A stretch of DNA of 64,000 bases, from assembly GCF_900094625.1 (NCBI RefSeq), contig NZ_FMAJ01000006.1:186001-250000 (forward strand). Direction: 5' to 3'. A program made the position numbers and the translations under genes. Source of the stretch: Rhizobium aethiopicum. Its GTDB lineage: Bacteria > Pseudomonadota > Alphaproteobacteria > Rhizobiales > Rhizobiaceae. Shown piece by piece: positions 1-8,108 of this stretch (position 1 is the first letter of the stretch; every line of letters begins with the position of its first letter). The notes below the pieces were generated by a model, which worked only from the letters and a program-made list of their open reading frames with translations, ran no database searches and was not told the DNA's origin.

Positions 1-497
<497 letters not shown>

Positions 498-546
498 TCA
501 GGATTTTTGTTTTCGTGCCCTTAACTTGATATCAGGAATGTCGTGA

Positions 547-552
547 TGTCAA
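547..552 (-). promoter_or_regulatory. Candidate -35 element for the arabinofuranosidase gene
   Basis: A perfect TTGACA on the minus strand lies about 70 bases before the TTG start, inside an AT-rich 211-base gap (477-687) that contrasts with the GC-rich genes. The matching -10 is unclear (TATCAA at 15 bases). It shows that this gene probably has its own promoter and does not depend only on read-through from the regulator gene. Confidence 0.35.
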
Positions 553-687
553 CCGAAAGGCAGATTTAATCATACTTATGCGGATCCGCAAGAAGACCGT
601 TGAAATACAGTCATTTAACTAAGTTTAGCGGCTTCTCAAACTGGAAATAAATACGATTTTCAAATCAGGATATCCGATACTATAAAT

Positions 688-1611
688 TCACACATGCAGC
701 CGCATGACGATGTCGCGGCCGTGATTTCCGAAGCCGCGGCCGAAAATATTGACGCCGCCGGTATGGCCGGCATTTTCGGCGATGCCGACGCGCAGCCGGA
801 TCGACGAATGCTGGCCAAGCGCCAGATCGCTGAGCGTCACATTCGAGGCCGCCACGCCGTCGATAAAGGTGCCGCGCGTCGAGATCCGCCAGGTCTTCAT
901 CATCCCATATTGCGAACCCTCGAGCTTCCACCAGGCCGGCGTGAAGGCGCCGCGCTTGTCGCCGTAATCGCCGGGCGACGTCCAGGTGCCGATCGCCATG
1001 CCGTTGACCCAGAGCGTGATGTCGGATGGCCAGTCCGGATTGGTGCCGGGCACCTCCGACGACAGCTCCAGCGAAAATTCGATGGCGCGGATGTCCTTGT
1101 TCAACACCTTGGCATTGTTAGGAAATTTATACTCGACATAACCTCTGCCGAACCAGACGAGCCCGGCCTGCATGCGCTGCGGATCGAGGAAATAGTCGGG
1201 CACATCGAGCGGGCCGATGACGCTCTCGCTCGAGCAGAGCCCACAGGGCGCATGCACGTCGCAGCTCGTATAGAGCCCGACCGGCATCTCCACCTCGATG
1301 ATATTGTTCGCCCGCTGCGCCGCACTTTCCTCGAAGCTGATCAGGATCTCGCTATAGACCGCCGAGCAGATCTTCTGGTTCCCCTTGCGCGCCTTGGCCA
1401 GCCGCGAATCCACCAGGCCGGCATCTTCCAGGATCTGAATACCGGTGGCGACCGTCGATTGCGGAAGGGAAAGCGCCTGGGCGATGTCGTTGATATTAAG
1501 CGGCCCCTTGGCGCAGAGCAGCTTCAAAATCTCGATCCGCGCCGGCGCCGAAAGCGCCCGTATCGCCTCCCCATTCTCGCCGGCGGCGATCGTCAAAAAC
1601 GAGCGTTCCAT
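688..1611 (-). CDS. ArsR-type winged-helix transcriptional regulator with C-terminal ligand domain
   Basis: Predicted DNA-binding regulator of 307 aa. Residues about 15-85 form a winged helix: AIRALSAPARIEILKLLCAKG, then NINDIAQALSLPQSTVATGIQILEDAGLV, the ArsR recognition-helix pattern. The remaining 220 residues are far longer than in metal-sensing ArsR proteins. They are rich in aromatic and beta-strand-like segments (VWFGRGYVEYKF, ITLWVNGMAIGTW) and probably bind a sugar, as in the ArsR-like regulators found next to rhizobial glycosidase genes (inference). It also has a Cys cluster, CDVHAPCGLC, around residue 120, which could hold a metal or be structural. ATG 1611 has GGGGAAC just upstream; a longer frame to 1746 lacks support. 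The next gene on the strand is the GH51 enzyme. Confidence 0.8.
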   Translation of the reverse strand: MERSFLTIAAGENGEAIRALSAPARIEILKLLCAKGPLNINDIAQALSLPQSTVATGIQILEDAGLVDSRLAKARKGNQKICSAVYSEILISFEESAAQRANNIIEVEMPVGLYTSCDVHAPCGLCSSESVIGPLDVPDYFLDPQRMQAGLVWFGRGYVEYKFPNNAKVLNKDIRAIEFSLELSSEVPGTNPDWPSDITLWVNGMAIGTWTSPGDYGDKRGAFTPAWWKLEGSQYGMMKTWRISTRGTFIDGVAASNVTLSDLALGQHSSIRLRVGIAENAGHTGGVNIFGRGFGNHGRDIVMRLHV

Positions 1612-1940
1612 CAGTTCCCCATGGTTTCCGATGGAATGATGTATATCGGAAATTATGATACGGCAAGTGGGAGGGAACGGTTTGAACGATTTTGCGATCG
1701 GCAAGCAGGTCTGGCATCGGCTGCCGATGTGGAATGTCGAACTCATCGCGCCCCGTCGCGGCGGGCGGGAAGCGCATCGGCGAGGTTGCGCAATACCGGC
1801 TCCTTGATCGCAGGTGCCGTATTGCGATGTGCGAAGGTGATCGGCGGGCCACCCGACGGACCCGGTCCTTGTAGAAGATGCTGGTGCGTCCCTGAGATGA
1901 TCGCACCGATGCCTCGGCTAGGTTGCGGCAGAGAAGCGCT
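1612..1940. other. 329-base gap upstream of the arsR-type gene
   Basis: No coding potential that looks real; the long plus-strand frame crossing it is antisense to the regulator gene. The gap holds the regulator's promoter region, including the inverted repeat at 1625-1652, and beyond it only the downstream end of the 239-aa gene at 1941. Confidence 0.6.
1625..1652 (-). promoter_or_regulatory. Candidate ArsR-type operator (long inverted repeat)
   Basis: Perfect 8-base arms TTTCCGAT and ATCGGAAA separated by 12 bases, ending 14 bases before the regulator's start codon. The position fits autoregulation: a bound dimer would block the promoter or the transcript start. No identical copy was found before the GH51 gene, though ATCGGATATCC occurs there around 676-686. 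Confidence 0.5.
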
Positions 1941-2660
1941 TCATTCGAAGCGGAAGTCGGAAAGGTCGACCGATACGATCAGCGGCGCTGCCAGAGGTGT
2001 ATTGTTCGAGCCGCGCGGGAAGATGCGCATCCTTGATGGGAGAGAAATTCCGTCGATCTCGACGTAATCGGCGAGATAGCGTGCAGCGGCATTGCGACCT
2101 TGGATGTCCACTTCATAGTCATGCCGGACCAAAAGCCCCTGGGGATTGAAGTAGAACGTCTGTTCCCTGCTATGGGTGGCGATATCGTCCGGGAAGCAGA
2201 CGTGCAGACGGCGCCAGGTCTCTCCGTTTTCCTGCCAGGGCTCGACCTCATCAGAGACGACACCCGGCCGCTTCAGGATGAAGGGTGAGGTCAGATAGGT
2301 CCACATTGTGTAACCGGCAAAGTATGCCACTTGTGGATTGCTCCAGTGGGTTTCCATTTCATAACCTTCGAAGGAACTCCGTGGATCGACGAGTTCTTCC
2401 ACGACGGCCCCGTCAGGAGTCTCTATCGCCACACGGCTCGGTGTGAACACGGAGTGGTTCATGGTCGGGGCAAAGGGCCAATGCGAAACGCGTTCGTCCC
2501 TGAGGTCCACGCGAACATGACAATCTTCCAGGACCGTGGGCTTGCCTTTTAGGCCCCAGAGAATGCCCCCCTGATGCAGCTTCGCCGTCAGCGATGAAAA
2601 GGCGTTGAAACGGTCGAAGCCGCCGTGCGCCCGGATGGCAAGATCGACGAGATTGGTCAT
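1941..2660 (-). CDS. Conserved hypothetical protein, 239 aa (paralogue of 3088-3807)
   Basis: Function unknown. It begins MTNLVDLAIRAHGG and shares the pattern AHGG-x(8)-F-S-L-x(5)-QGG-LWGLKG, then VDPRSSFEGYEMETHWSNPQVAYFAGYTMWTYL and a C-terminal HDYEVDI...RYLADYVEIDGISLPSRMRIFPR, with the protein encoded two genes upstream. There is no signal peptide or membrane segment. The repeated aromatic and beta-strand pattern with RHDYEVDI recalls LolA-like or lipocalin-like beta proteins that bind hydrophobic ligands, but this is only an impression. It is the last gene of the minus-strand cluster and overlaps the GlcG-like gene by 4 bases (ATGA), so the two are translationally coupled. Confidence 0.75.
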   Translation of the reverse strand: MTNLVDLAIRAHGGFDRFNAFSSLTAKLHQGGILWGLKGKPTVLEDCHVRVDLRDERVSHWPFAPTMNHSVFTPSRVAIETPDGAVVEELVDPRSSFEGYEMETHWSNPQVAYFAGYTMWTYLTSPFILKRPGVVSDEVEPWQENGETWRRLHVCFPDDIATHSREQTFYFNPQGLLVRHDYEVDIQGRNAAARYLADYVEIDGISLPSRMRIFPRGSNNTPLAAPLIVSVDLSDFRFE

Positions 2661-3085
2661 GATATCTTCCTGTCTGTTCTGTCCTTGAATGCTGCCACGG
2701 CGGCTTCTGCGATCGCTACATCCTGTTCGATGCGGCCACCGCTAATGCCGACAGCCCTGATGATGCTCTCTCCCGATCGCACCGGAAGCCCGCCGCCGAG
2801 AATGACGTATTTGCCGCCGGCCACATTGTTCACGGCGAAGAGAGGCTCTCCAGGCTGGATCATCGGGACGAAGGTTGCTGACGGCGCCTGGAAGGCGCGC
2901 GCTGTTTGCGCTTTTCCAACTGCGAGGTCGAAGCCTCCTGGCCATGCATCATCCATCCGCGCGGCGGCGATGAGATTGCCGCCATGGTCGAGGACGGCAA
3001 TGGTCGCCTTGACGCCAATTTCCCTGGCGCAAGTTTCAGCGGCGGCGATCATGTGTCGCGCGGCGCTTAGTTCAAGAAGCGTCAT
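2657..3085 (-). CDS. GlcG/HbpS-family protein (DUF336)
   Basis: 142 aa covering one whole GlcG/HbpS (formerly DUF336) domain: LELSAARHMIAAAETCAREIGVKATIAVLDHGGNLIAAARMDDA at the start, GGLPVRSGESIIRAVGISGG near the end, and AEAAVAAF at the C-terminus. Members include haem-binding HbpS of Streptomyces and GlcG of glycolate operons. Many are accessory proteins beside oxidoreductase genes, and their reactions are mostly unknown. It lies between two paralogous 239-aa genes, 2 bases after one and overlapping the next by 4 bases, so all three are surely one transcript. No signal peptide, so it is probably cytoplasmic. Confidence 0.88.
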   Translation of the reverse strand: MTLLELSAARHMIAAAETCAREIGVKATIAVLDHGGNLIAAARMDDAWPGGFDLAVGKAQTARAFQAPSATFVPMIQPGEPLFAVNNVAGGKYVILGGGLPVRSGESIIRAVGISGGRIEQDVAIAEAAVAAFKDRTDRKIS

Positions 3086-3087
3086 GT

Positions 3088-3807
3088 CTAACGGAGCTCA
3101 ATGTCGGAGATGTCGATGGAGACGACCAGGGGTTCGGCAAGGCTGCTGCCATCCGGCTGGCGTGGATAGATACGGCGTTCGGTGGGCAACCTGATGCCCT
3201 GCACCTCGACGTAGCCACCGATGTAATGCGCTCCCGGCGTGTCGCCCGCGATTTCGACGTCGTAGTCGTGCCGCTTCAGAAGACCTGCCTCGTCTACATA
3301 GAGCGTTTGGACCGCGCTATGAGTGGCGACCGCGTGCGGAAACGTCACCTTCAGCCGATGCCATGTCTCGCCTTTCTCTTGCCAGTCGCCAGCCTCTTCG
3401 CTGGCGACGCCGGGTTCGGCGAGCAGGAAGGGGATGTTGAAATAGGTCCACATCGCAATGCCTGCGAAATATGCGAGCTGCGGTTCCGACCACGGGGTCT
3501 CCAGCTTATGACCTGCGAAGGAGCTGCGCGGATCGGAAAGATCCTCCAGAACCTTGCCGGACGAATCCTTGAGTGTAACGCGACCCGGTTCGAAGCGGCT
3601 GCTTTTGCCCTCCGGTCCGAACGGCGCATGGGAGGCCCATTCCTCACCAAGGCCGACGGTGACATTGGTCTCGTCGAGCTTGTCGCCGTGACCCTTCAGT
3701 CCCCAGAGAGCACCGCCTTGGCTCAGGTGAGCGCGTAGGGTGGAAAACGTCTTCCAGGTCTCGAGACCGCCATGAGCGTCGATGATCTTCTTTGCGAGAG
3801 CATTCAT
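3088..3807 (-). CDS. Conserved hypothetical protein, 239 aa (paralogue of 1941-2660)
   Basis: Function unknown. It begins MNALAKKIIDAHGGLETWKTFSTL, followed by HLSQGGALWGLKGHGDKLDE, DPRSSFAGHKLETPWSEPQLAYFAGIAMWTYF and RHDYDVEIAGDTPGAHYIGGYVEVQGIRLPTERRIYPR. The length and motif order are identical to the protein at 1941-2660, so this is a diverged tandem duplication with a GlcG-like gene between the copies. Conserved Trp, Tyr and His positions (WGLKG, WTY, RHDY) suggest a ligand-binding beta fold rather than a known enzyme. ATG 3807 is chosen because GGAAACC lies upstream and the reading frame is compact with its neighbours. Confidence 0.75.
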   Translation of the reverse strand: MNALAKKIIDAHGGLETWKTFSTLRAHLSQGGALWGLKGHGDKLDETNVTVGLGEEWASHAPFGPEGKSSRFEPGRVTLKDSSGKVLEDLSDPRSSFAGHKLETPWSEPQLAYFAGIAMWTYFNIPFLLAEPGVASEEAGDWQEKGETWHRLKVTFPHAVATHSAVQTLYVDEAGLLKRHDYDVEIAGDTPGAHYIGGYVEVQGIRLPTERRIYPRQPDGSSLAEPLVVSIDISDIELR

Positions 3808-3831
3808 TATGGTTTCCTTTCAATTCGATTG

Positions 3832-4662
3832 TCACGTGTCGAGGAAGGTCTTCACATGCGCGACGAAGGTTTGCGCATATTGGAAGAGGGCGCCGTGCCC
3901 GGAATCCGGGTAGATGATCAGGGTGGCGTCGCTCATCGCCTTGAACATCTCGTAGGCATTGACGGATGGAAACATCGTGTCATCGCTGCCATGGACGATA
4001 AGCGTCGGCTGTTTGATCGCCTTCAGCAACCCGTGATCGGGATCCTGTTCAGCACACCATGCAATGATCGATCTCGCCTGCGGCTCGCTTATGGCTTCGC
4101 CGCTGTCGGGATCGCGGTCCTGCGTTCTGGCCAGCGCTCGGTTGACGAACGCCTCACCTGCGAGCTGGCTTTTCTTCGACGGCGTGAAAAACAGCGGTAG
4201 CCGGACATCTCGTGCGTTCTTGGCGAAAGCGCCCTCGACGACCTGCAGAAGATGCTCTTCGCCGCCTCTGGGCGCGCTTCCCGCGACGATCATCTTGCGC
4301 ACCTTTAACGTGGCGCGCGACGCCATGATCTGGGCGAGAAATCCGCCGAGCGAGAAGCCCAGAAGATCGACCTCGTCGAAGCCCAGAGCTCTTATGAAGG
4401 TCTCGGCATCGGCCGCCTGCTGCCCGACATTGTCCGGGACAGTGCCGGAGGAAGCGCCAACACCGGCGTTGTCGAACACGATAATGTTCCGGTCGGTCGC
4501 CAACCCGTTGACGACTGCCGGGTCCCAGGAATCAATCGTCCCCGTAAAGTGTTGCAGCAAAATGAGCGGCGTTCCGGTATCCGGGCCGAGACGGCGATAG
4601 GCGAAGCGAATTCCGCCTGTTTCGAGATATTCCGTTGGTGCAGTTTCCAGGGAAACAGCCAT
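3832..4662 (-). CDS. Alpha/beta hydrolase
   Basis: 276-aa cytoplasmic alpha/beta-hydrolase. It has the oxyanion stretch LLQHFTGTIDSWDP, the nucleophile elbow GFSLGG, the acid loop VHGSDD and the catalytic histidine in PDSGHG. The overall form matches esterase, C-C hydrolase and haloperoxidase-like members (MhpC, PcaD, CpO groups); the substrate cannot be read from the sequence. ATG 4662 is preferred to the longer frame from 4764 because AAAGGAAG lies 5-8 bases before it, and homologous proteins begin close to the YLETGGIRFAYRRLG strand. It precedes the 239-aa gene by 24 bases. Confidence 0.88.
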   Translation of the reverse strand: MAVSLETAPTEYLETGGIRFAYRRLGPDTGTPLILLQHFTGTIDSWDPAVVNGLATDRNIIVFDNAGVGASSGTVPDNVGQQAADAETFIRALGFDEVDLLGFSLGGFLAQIMASRATLKVRKMIVAGSAPRGGEEHLLQVVEGAFAKNARDVRLPLFFTPSKKSQLAGEAFVNRALARTQDRDPDSGEAISEPQARSIIAWCAEQDPDHGLLKAIKQPTLIVHGSDDTMFPSVNAYEMFKAMSDATLIIYPDSGHGALFQYAQTFVAHVKTFLDT

Positions 4663-4810
4663 TTCACTTCCTTTCAGCGTGGAGGATTGGTAGCGGGCGG
4701 CGATAGCCCCCGCCGGGATGGGCTCTGCGCCATGGCAGGGCGAGGCTCCTGCATGGCGGCCCATGAAATGTCGTCTCGGAGGAATGGTGCCGGCCCCTTA
4801 GCTCGGTCGG

Positions 4811-5794
4811 CTATCGGCTGACATCGACCAGGGTTCGCCCGCGGACATGGCCTGCCAGCATTTGGCTTACCACCTCGGGCACATCGGCGAGGCCAATCTC
4901 GGACACGGTCGAGGCAAGCTTCCCGAGGTCGAGATCGGTGGCAAGGCGCTGCCACGCCCGCTCGCGAACGGCTCGAGGGGCGTATACGGAATCGATGCCT
5001 GCCAGCGTTACCCCACGAAGAATGAAGGGAAGCACGCTCGCCGGAAGATCCCTGCCGCCGACAAAACCACAGGTCGTGACAACGCCCGCATAGGCTGTCT
5101 GTGCCAGGATGTTTGCCAGCGAGCGCCCACCCACTGCATCGATCGCCCCGGCCCAGCGCTCCGTTGCAATCGGGGGTTCCCCGGCGGAGAGTGTCGACCT
5201 GTCGATCAATGAAGTTGCTCCGAGTCCCTTCAGGTAAGGCGCCTCGCTCGGCTTGCCGGTAGAGGCGACCACGCGGTAGCCGAGCTTCGAAAGGAGCGCG
5301 ATGGCAATCGAACCTACGCCACCGGAGGCGCCGGTAACCAAAATATCGCCCCGCGCAGGCGAGATGCCGCCATGCTCAAGCGCAAGCACGCTTAGTATCG
5401 CGGTGAACCCGGCGGTCCCGATCGCCATCGCATCGCGCGTCGAAATCGATTGCGGCAACTTCACGAGCCAGTCGCCGGGAACTCGTGCCCTCTGGGAGAA
5501 CCCGCCGTGATGCGTCTGGCCGAGGCCCCACCCGGTCGCGACGACCTTGTCGCCGGGTGAATAGCGCGGATCCAGAGAAGTCACGACCGTTCCGGCGAAG
5601 TCGATACCGGTTATGAGCGGAAAGGTTTTGATGATATCATGGCCGGCCAGCGCAATGGCGTCCTTGTAGTTCACCGTCGACCACTCGACAGCGACCGAGA
5701 CCTCGTCCTCGGTCAGGAATTCATCCGAAACCGTCTCTACGGTGGCAGTCATGATATCACCGCTCTGCCTTGCGACAATTGCTTGAAAAGACAC
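4811..5794 (-). CDS. AcuI/YhdH-type NADPH-dependent quinone or acryloyl-CoA oxidoreductase (MDR family)
   Basis: 327 aa. Zinc-independent medium-chain reductase of the YhdH/AcuI branch: an N-terminal GroES-like fold (VEWSTVNYKDAIALAG, GIDFAGTVV, GDKVVATGWGLGQTHHGGFSQRARV) and a Rossmann fold with VTGASGGVGSIAIALLSKLGY. AcuI reduces acryloyl-CoA with NADPH; relatives reduce quinones or other electrophilic enones. The start is read as GTG 5794, preceded by GGAAG and giving VSFQAIVARQSGD, the usual family N-terminus. The ATG at 5827 would add 11 residues without family support. It is divergent from an HxlR regulator, the arrangement known for QorR/quinone reductase pairs. The downstream hydrolase gene follows after 148 bases. 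Confidence 0.9.
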   Translation of the reverse strand: MSFQAIVARQSGDIMTATVETVSDEFLTEDEVSVAVEWSTVNYKDAIALAGHDIIKTFPLITGIDFAGTVVTSLDPRYSPGDKVVATGWGLGQTHHGGFSQRARVPGDWLVKLPQSISTRDAMAIGTAGFTAILSVLALEHGGISPARGDILVTGASGGVGSIAIALLSKLGYRVVASTGKPSEAPYLKGLGATSLIDRSTLSAGEPPIATERWAGAIDAVGGRSLANILAQTAYAGVVTTCGFVGGRDLPASVLPFILRGVTLAGIDSVYAPRAVRERAWQRLATDLDLGKLASTVSEIGLADVPEVVSQMLAGHVRGRTLVDVSR

Positions 5795-5847
5795 TCCGCG
5801 CTTCCTCGCTCGTGGACACGGTGCCATTTAAGCCGATCTGGAAGTCG

Positions 5848-5877
5848 TTGAAAGAATGCACAATTACAGCCTATACT
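5848..5877 (+). promoter_or_regulatory. Sigma-70-like promoter of the hxlR gene
   Basis: TTGAAA (5848-5853), an 18-base spacer and TATACT (5872-5877), 38 bases before the hxlR start codon. Both hexamers are near consensus. The -10 overlaps the palindrome at 5875-5892. Confidence 0.6.
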
Positions 5878-5892
5878 ATCATGGATGTAAGT
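5875..5892. promoter_or_regulatory. Candidate HxlR operator
   Basis: Interrupted palindrome ACTnnCATnnATGnnAGT. It starts within the -10 hexamer of the hxlR promoter and lies in the shared gap with the AcuI-type gene. HxlR dimers bind such short two-fold sites, so the site would let one regulator repress itself and the divergent gene (inference). Confidence 0.5.
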
Positions 5893-5914
5893 AAGGCGCT
5901 GAGAGGCAGCTGAG

Positions 5915-6316
5915 ATGAGACCGAAGCGTTTGGAGCCCAAGAGCGGCTGTGCTGCTGAATTGACGATGTCGGTGATCGGCGGACTTTGGAAGCCCACAAT
6001 CCTCGTCAACTTGCTCATGGGCAAGAAGCGGTTCATGGAGCTGTGCCGCCTGATACCGGACGCCACGCATCGGGTGTTGACGCTGCAACTGCGTGAGCTC
6101 GAAGCCGACGGATTGGTGACACGCCGCGTCTTTGCGGAGGTTCCGCCGCGTGTGGAGTACGAGGCGACCGAGCTGGCAAGATCGGTCGCACCAATTCTGG
6201 CGAGTCTGCGCGACTGGGGAAACGCATTCCGAGACAATCAGCAGAGGCTCCCCGAACTTGAACCCTATTGCCCGGCAGAAGAGTTGGAGGCGGCGACCGC
6301 CTCGGCAGCAAGCTGA
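5915..6316 (+). CDS. HxlR-family transcriptional regulator
   Basis: 133 aa, a complete HxlR winged-helix protein: GCAAELTMSVIGGLWKPTILVNLLMGKKRFMELCRLIPDATHRVLTLQLRELEADGLVTRRVF, followed by PRVEYEATELARSVAPILASLRDWG. The single N-terminal cysteine (C12) occupies the position used by YodB, HypR and QorR to sense quinones, aldehydes or oxidants by thiol modification. A second Cys (C44) lies after the recognition region. The N-terminal helix and C-terminal dimer helix are intact. ATG 5915 is supported by GAGAGG 8 bases upstream. It is divergent from the AcuI-type reductase, so it probably represses that gene cluster and itself until an electrophile appears (inference from family and palindrome). 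Confidence 0.92.
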   Translation: MRPKRLEPKSGCAAELTMSVIGGLWKPTILVNLLMGKKRFMELCRLIPDATHRVLTLQLRELEADGLVTRRVFAEVPPRVEYEATELARSVAPILASLRDWGNAFRDNQQRLPELEPYCPAEELEAATASAAS

Positions 6317-6516
6317 CCCGGAAAGGCTCCCGGCTTTTGGGATTTCGATATAGGAGCCTCAAGCCACTCAGACGGAAGACTGATCGAGGACCTCCACCGA
6401 ATGAAGTGGTGGGACCGAGTCTCACGCAGCTCTCATCGGTCGACCGAACAGAGGCCGACCTTCTGCACGCATTCCAAGGCAAAACCGCTGCGCAATTTTG
6501 CGGCGACTGCTTGCCG

Positions 6517-7275
6517 TCAGCGGCGCAGAAGCGGCCGTAGGGCCGCCTGCGTTTCCTTCAGCAGCGGCAGATAACGCTCCTTCATCTCGGCCGCCGGCAC
6601 GAGGGCGGCCGGCGCGCCGATATTGATCGCCGCGACCGTTTCGCCGCGGTCGTTTTCAACAGGCACGGCGATCGAGCAGAGGCCGATCTCCAGCTCCTGA
6701 TCGATGATCGCGTAGCCCTCGGCGCGCACCCGGCGGAATTCTTCGATCAGTTCGTCCGGATCGGTTTTGGTATTGGGTGTGTTCTGCTTCAGCTCGCTCC
6801 TGGCGAGGATGGTGCGCGCCTCGGTCTCGGAAAGCGCCGCCAGCAGCACCCGGCCCATCGAAGCGCAATAGGCGGGCAGGCGGCTGCCGGGAGTGAGATT
6901 GATCGACATGACCCGGCGCTGCGCGGCGCGGGCGATATAGACGATCTCGGTGCCGTCGAGCACCGAGGCCGAGGCGCTCTGGCCGGCCTGTTCCGAGAGA
7001 TGATCGAGATGCGGCTGCAACAGCGCCGGCAGCGGTGTGGCCTGGAGATAGGCATGGCCGAGCCGCAGGATCTTCGGCGTCAGCGTGAAGAACTTGCCGT
7101 CGTAATCGGCATAACCGAGCTCGGCGAGCGTCAGCAGCGAGCGGCGCACGGTGGCTCGGTCGAGCCCGGTCAGCTTCGAAGCCTCGGCAATCGACAGCCG
7201 CTGCCGCGTTTCGCCGAAGGTTTCGATCACTTTCAGGCCGCGGGCAAAGCCGCTGACGAAATCGGTTTCACGCAT
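6517..7275 (-). CDS. pcaR: PcaR, IclR-family regulator of beta-ketoadipate genes
   Basis: 252-aa IclR-type regulator. The N-terminal helix-turn-helix (RQRLSIAEASKLTGLDRATVRRSLLTLAELGYA) is followed by the effector domain (VLDGTEIVYIARAAQRRVMSINLTPGSRLPAYCASMGRVLLAAL, and GLCSIAVPVENDRGETVAAINIGAP). PcaR proteins respond to beta-ketoadipate and activate genes for its conversion to succinyl-CoA and acetyl-CoA. ATG 7275 (MRETDFVSGFARGL) is the family start and has GGAG 9 bases upstream; the longer frame from 7338 would run into the divergent promoter. It faces pcaI across 125 bases containing a PcaR-type site. The symbol rests on family similarity plus neighbours. Confidence 0.9.
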   Translation of the reverse strand: MRETDFVSGFARGLKVIETFGETRQRLSIAEASKLTGLDRATVRRSLLTLAELGYADYDGKFFTLTPKILRLGHAYLQATPLPALLQPHLDHLSEQAGQSASASVLDGTEIVYIARAAQRRVMSINLTPGSRLPAYCASMGRVLLAALSETEARTILARSELKQNTPNTKTDPDELIEEFRRVRAEGYAIIDQELEIGLCSIAVPVENDRGETVAAINIGAPAALVPAAEMKERYLPLLKETQAALRPLLRR

Positions 7276-7302
7276 GGGTTCGGTTCTCCAATCCTGCGCC
7301 AT

Positions 7303-7341
7303 TTTGTGCGGTATACGAACAAATGTCAAATAACGCACAAA
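7303..7341. promoter_or_regulatory. PcaR-type operator region between pcaR and pcaI
   Basis: On the minus strand, bases 7320-7306 read GTTCG-N5-CGCAC, the flanks of the 15-base site described for PcaR in Pseudomonas putida pca promoters. The same region has outer arms TTTGTGCG (7303-7310) and CGCACAAA (7334-7341), a perfect inverted repeat over 23 bases. The region lies between divergent pcaR and pcaI and fits control of both. Confidence 0.6.
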
Positions 7342-7400
7342 TCATCTTGCCCCGGCGCCAGCCGCGTTTTATTTCTGACGCTGAAGCTGAGGAGATCCCC

Positions 7401-8108
7401 ATGGACAAAACAGTCGCGAGCACGGCCGAGGCCGTCTCCGAGATCGGCGATGGCGCCACCGTCATGATCGGTGGTTTCGGCGGCTCCGGCGCGCCGATCG
7501 AGTTGATCCATGCGTTGATCGACAAGGGCCCGAAAAACTTGACTGTCATCAACAACAATGCCGGCAACGGCCGCATCGGCATCGCCGCAATGATTGATGC
7601 CGGCCTGGTCCGGAAAATGATCTGCTCCTTCCCGCGCTCCTCCGATCCGCGCGCCTTCACCGACAAATACCTGGCCGGCGAGATCGAACTCGAGCTGGTG
7701 CCGCAGGGCACGCTCGCCGAACGCATCCGCGCCGGCGGCGCCGGCATTCCGGCCTTCTACACGCCGACCGGCTACGGCACCGAACTCGCCGAGGGCAAGG
7801 TCATCGCCGAATTCGACGGCCGCCATTATGTGCAGGAGCGCTGGCTGAAGGCCGACTTCGCCATCGTCAAGGCAGCGGTCGGTGACAGCCACGGCAACCT
7901 CACCTACAACAAGGCCGGCCGCAATTTTAATCCGCTGATGTGCATGGCGGCCGCCAAGACGATCGTCCAGGTCTCCTCGATCGTGCCGGCCGGCGGCATC
8001 GATCCCGAGCATGTGGTGACGCCCGGCATCTTCGTCGACCGTCTCGTCGCCGTCCCCGATCCGCAGCAGGAAGAAGAGCTCATCCGAGCCGGAGTGGCCT
8101 ACGTATGA
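7401..8108 (+). CDS. pcaI: 3-oxoadipate CoA-transferase, alpha subunit
   Basis: 235 aa. With PcaJ it moves CoA from succinyl-CoA to 3-oxoadipate (beta-ketoadipate), the penultimate step of aromatic acid breakdown. The alpha-type signature GDGATVMIGGFGGSGAPIELIHALI is seen at residues 18-40, with INNNAGNG and RKMICSFPRSSDP further on. Family-1 CoA transferases carry the catalytic Glu in the beta subunit, so no active-site Glu is expected here. ATG 7401 follows GAGGAG at good distance; the upstream ATG-like codons lie in the operator region. It ends overlapping pcaJ (ATGA), so the subunits are translated as a coupled pair. Confidence 0.95.
   Translation: MDKTVASTAEAVSEIGDGATVMIGGFGGSGAPIELIHALIDKGPKNLTVINNNAGNGRIGIAAMIDAGLVRKMICSFPRSSDPRAFTDKYLAGEIELELVPQGTLAERIRAGGAGIPAFYTPTGYGTELAEGKVIAEFDGRHYVQERWLKADFAIVKAAVGDSHGNLTYNKAGRNFNPLMCMAAAKTIVQVSSIVPAGGIDPEHVVTPGIFVDRLVAVPDPQQEEELIRAGVAYV

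Noticed and set aside
694-2067. 457-codon plus-strand frame over the arsR-type gene
   Set aside because: Antisense to the regulator and crossing its promoter; no domain, no ribosome site.
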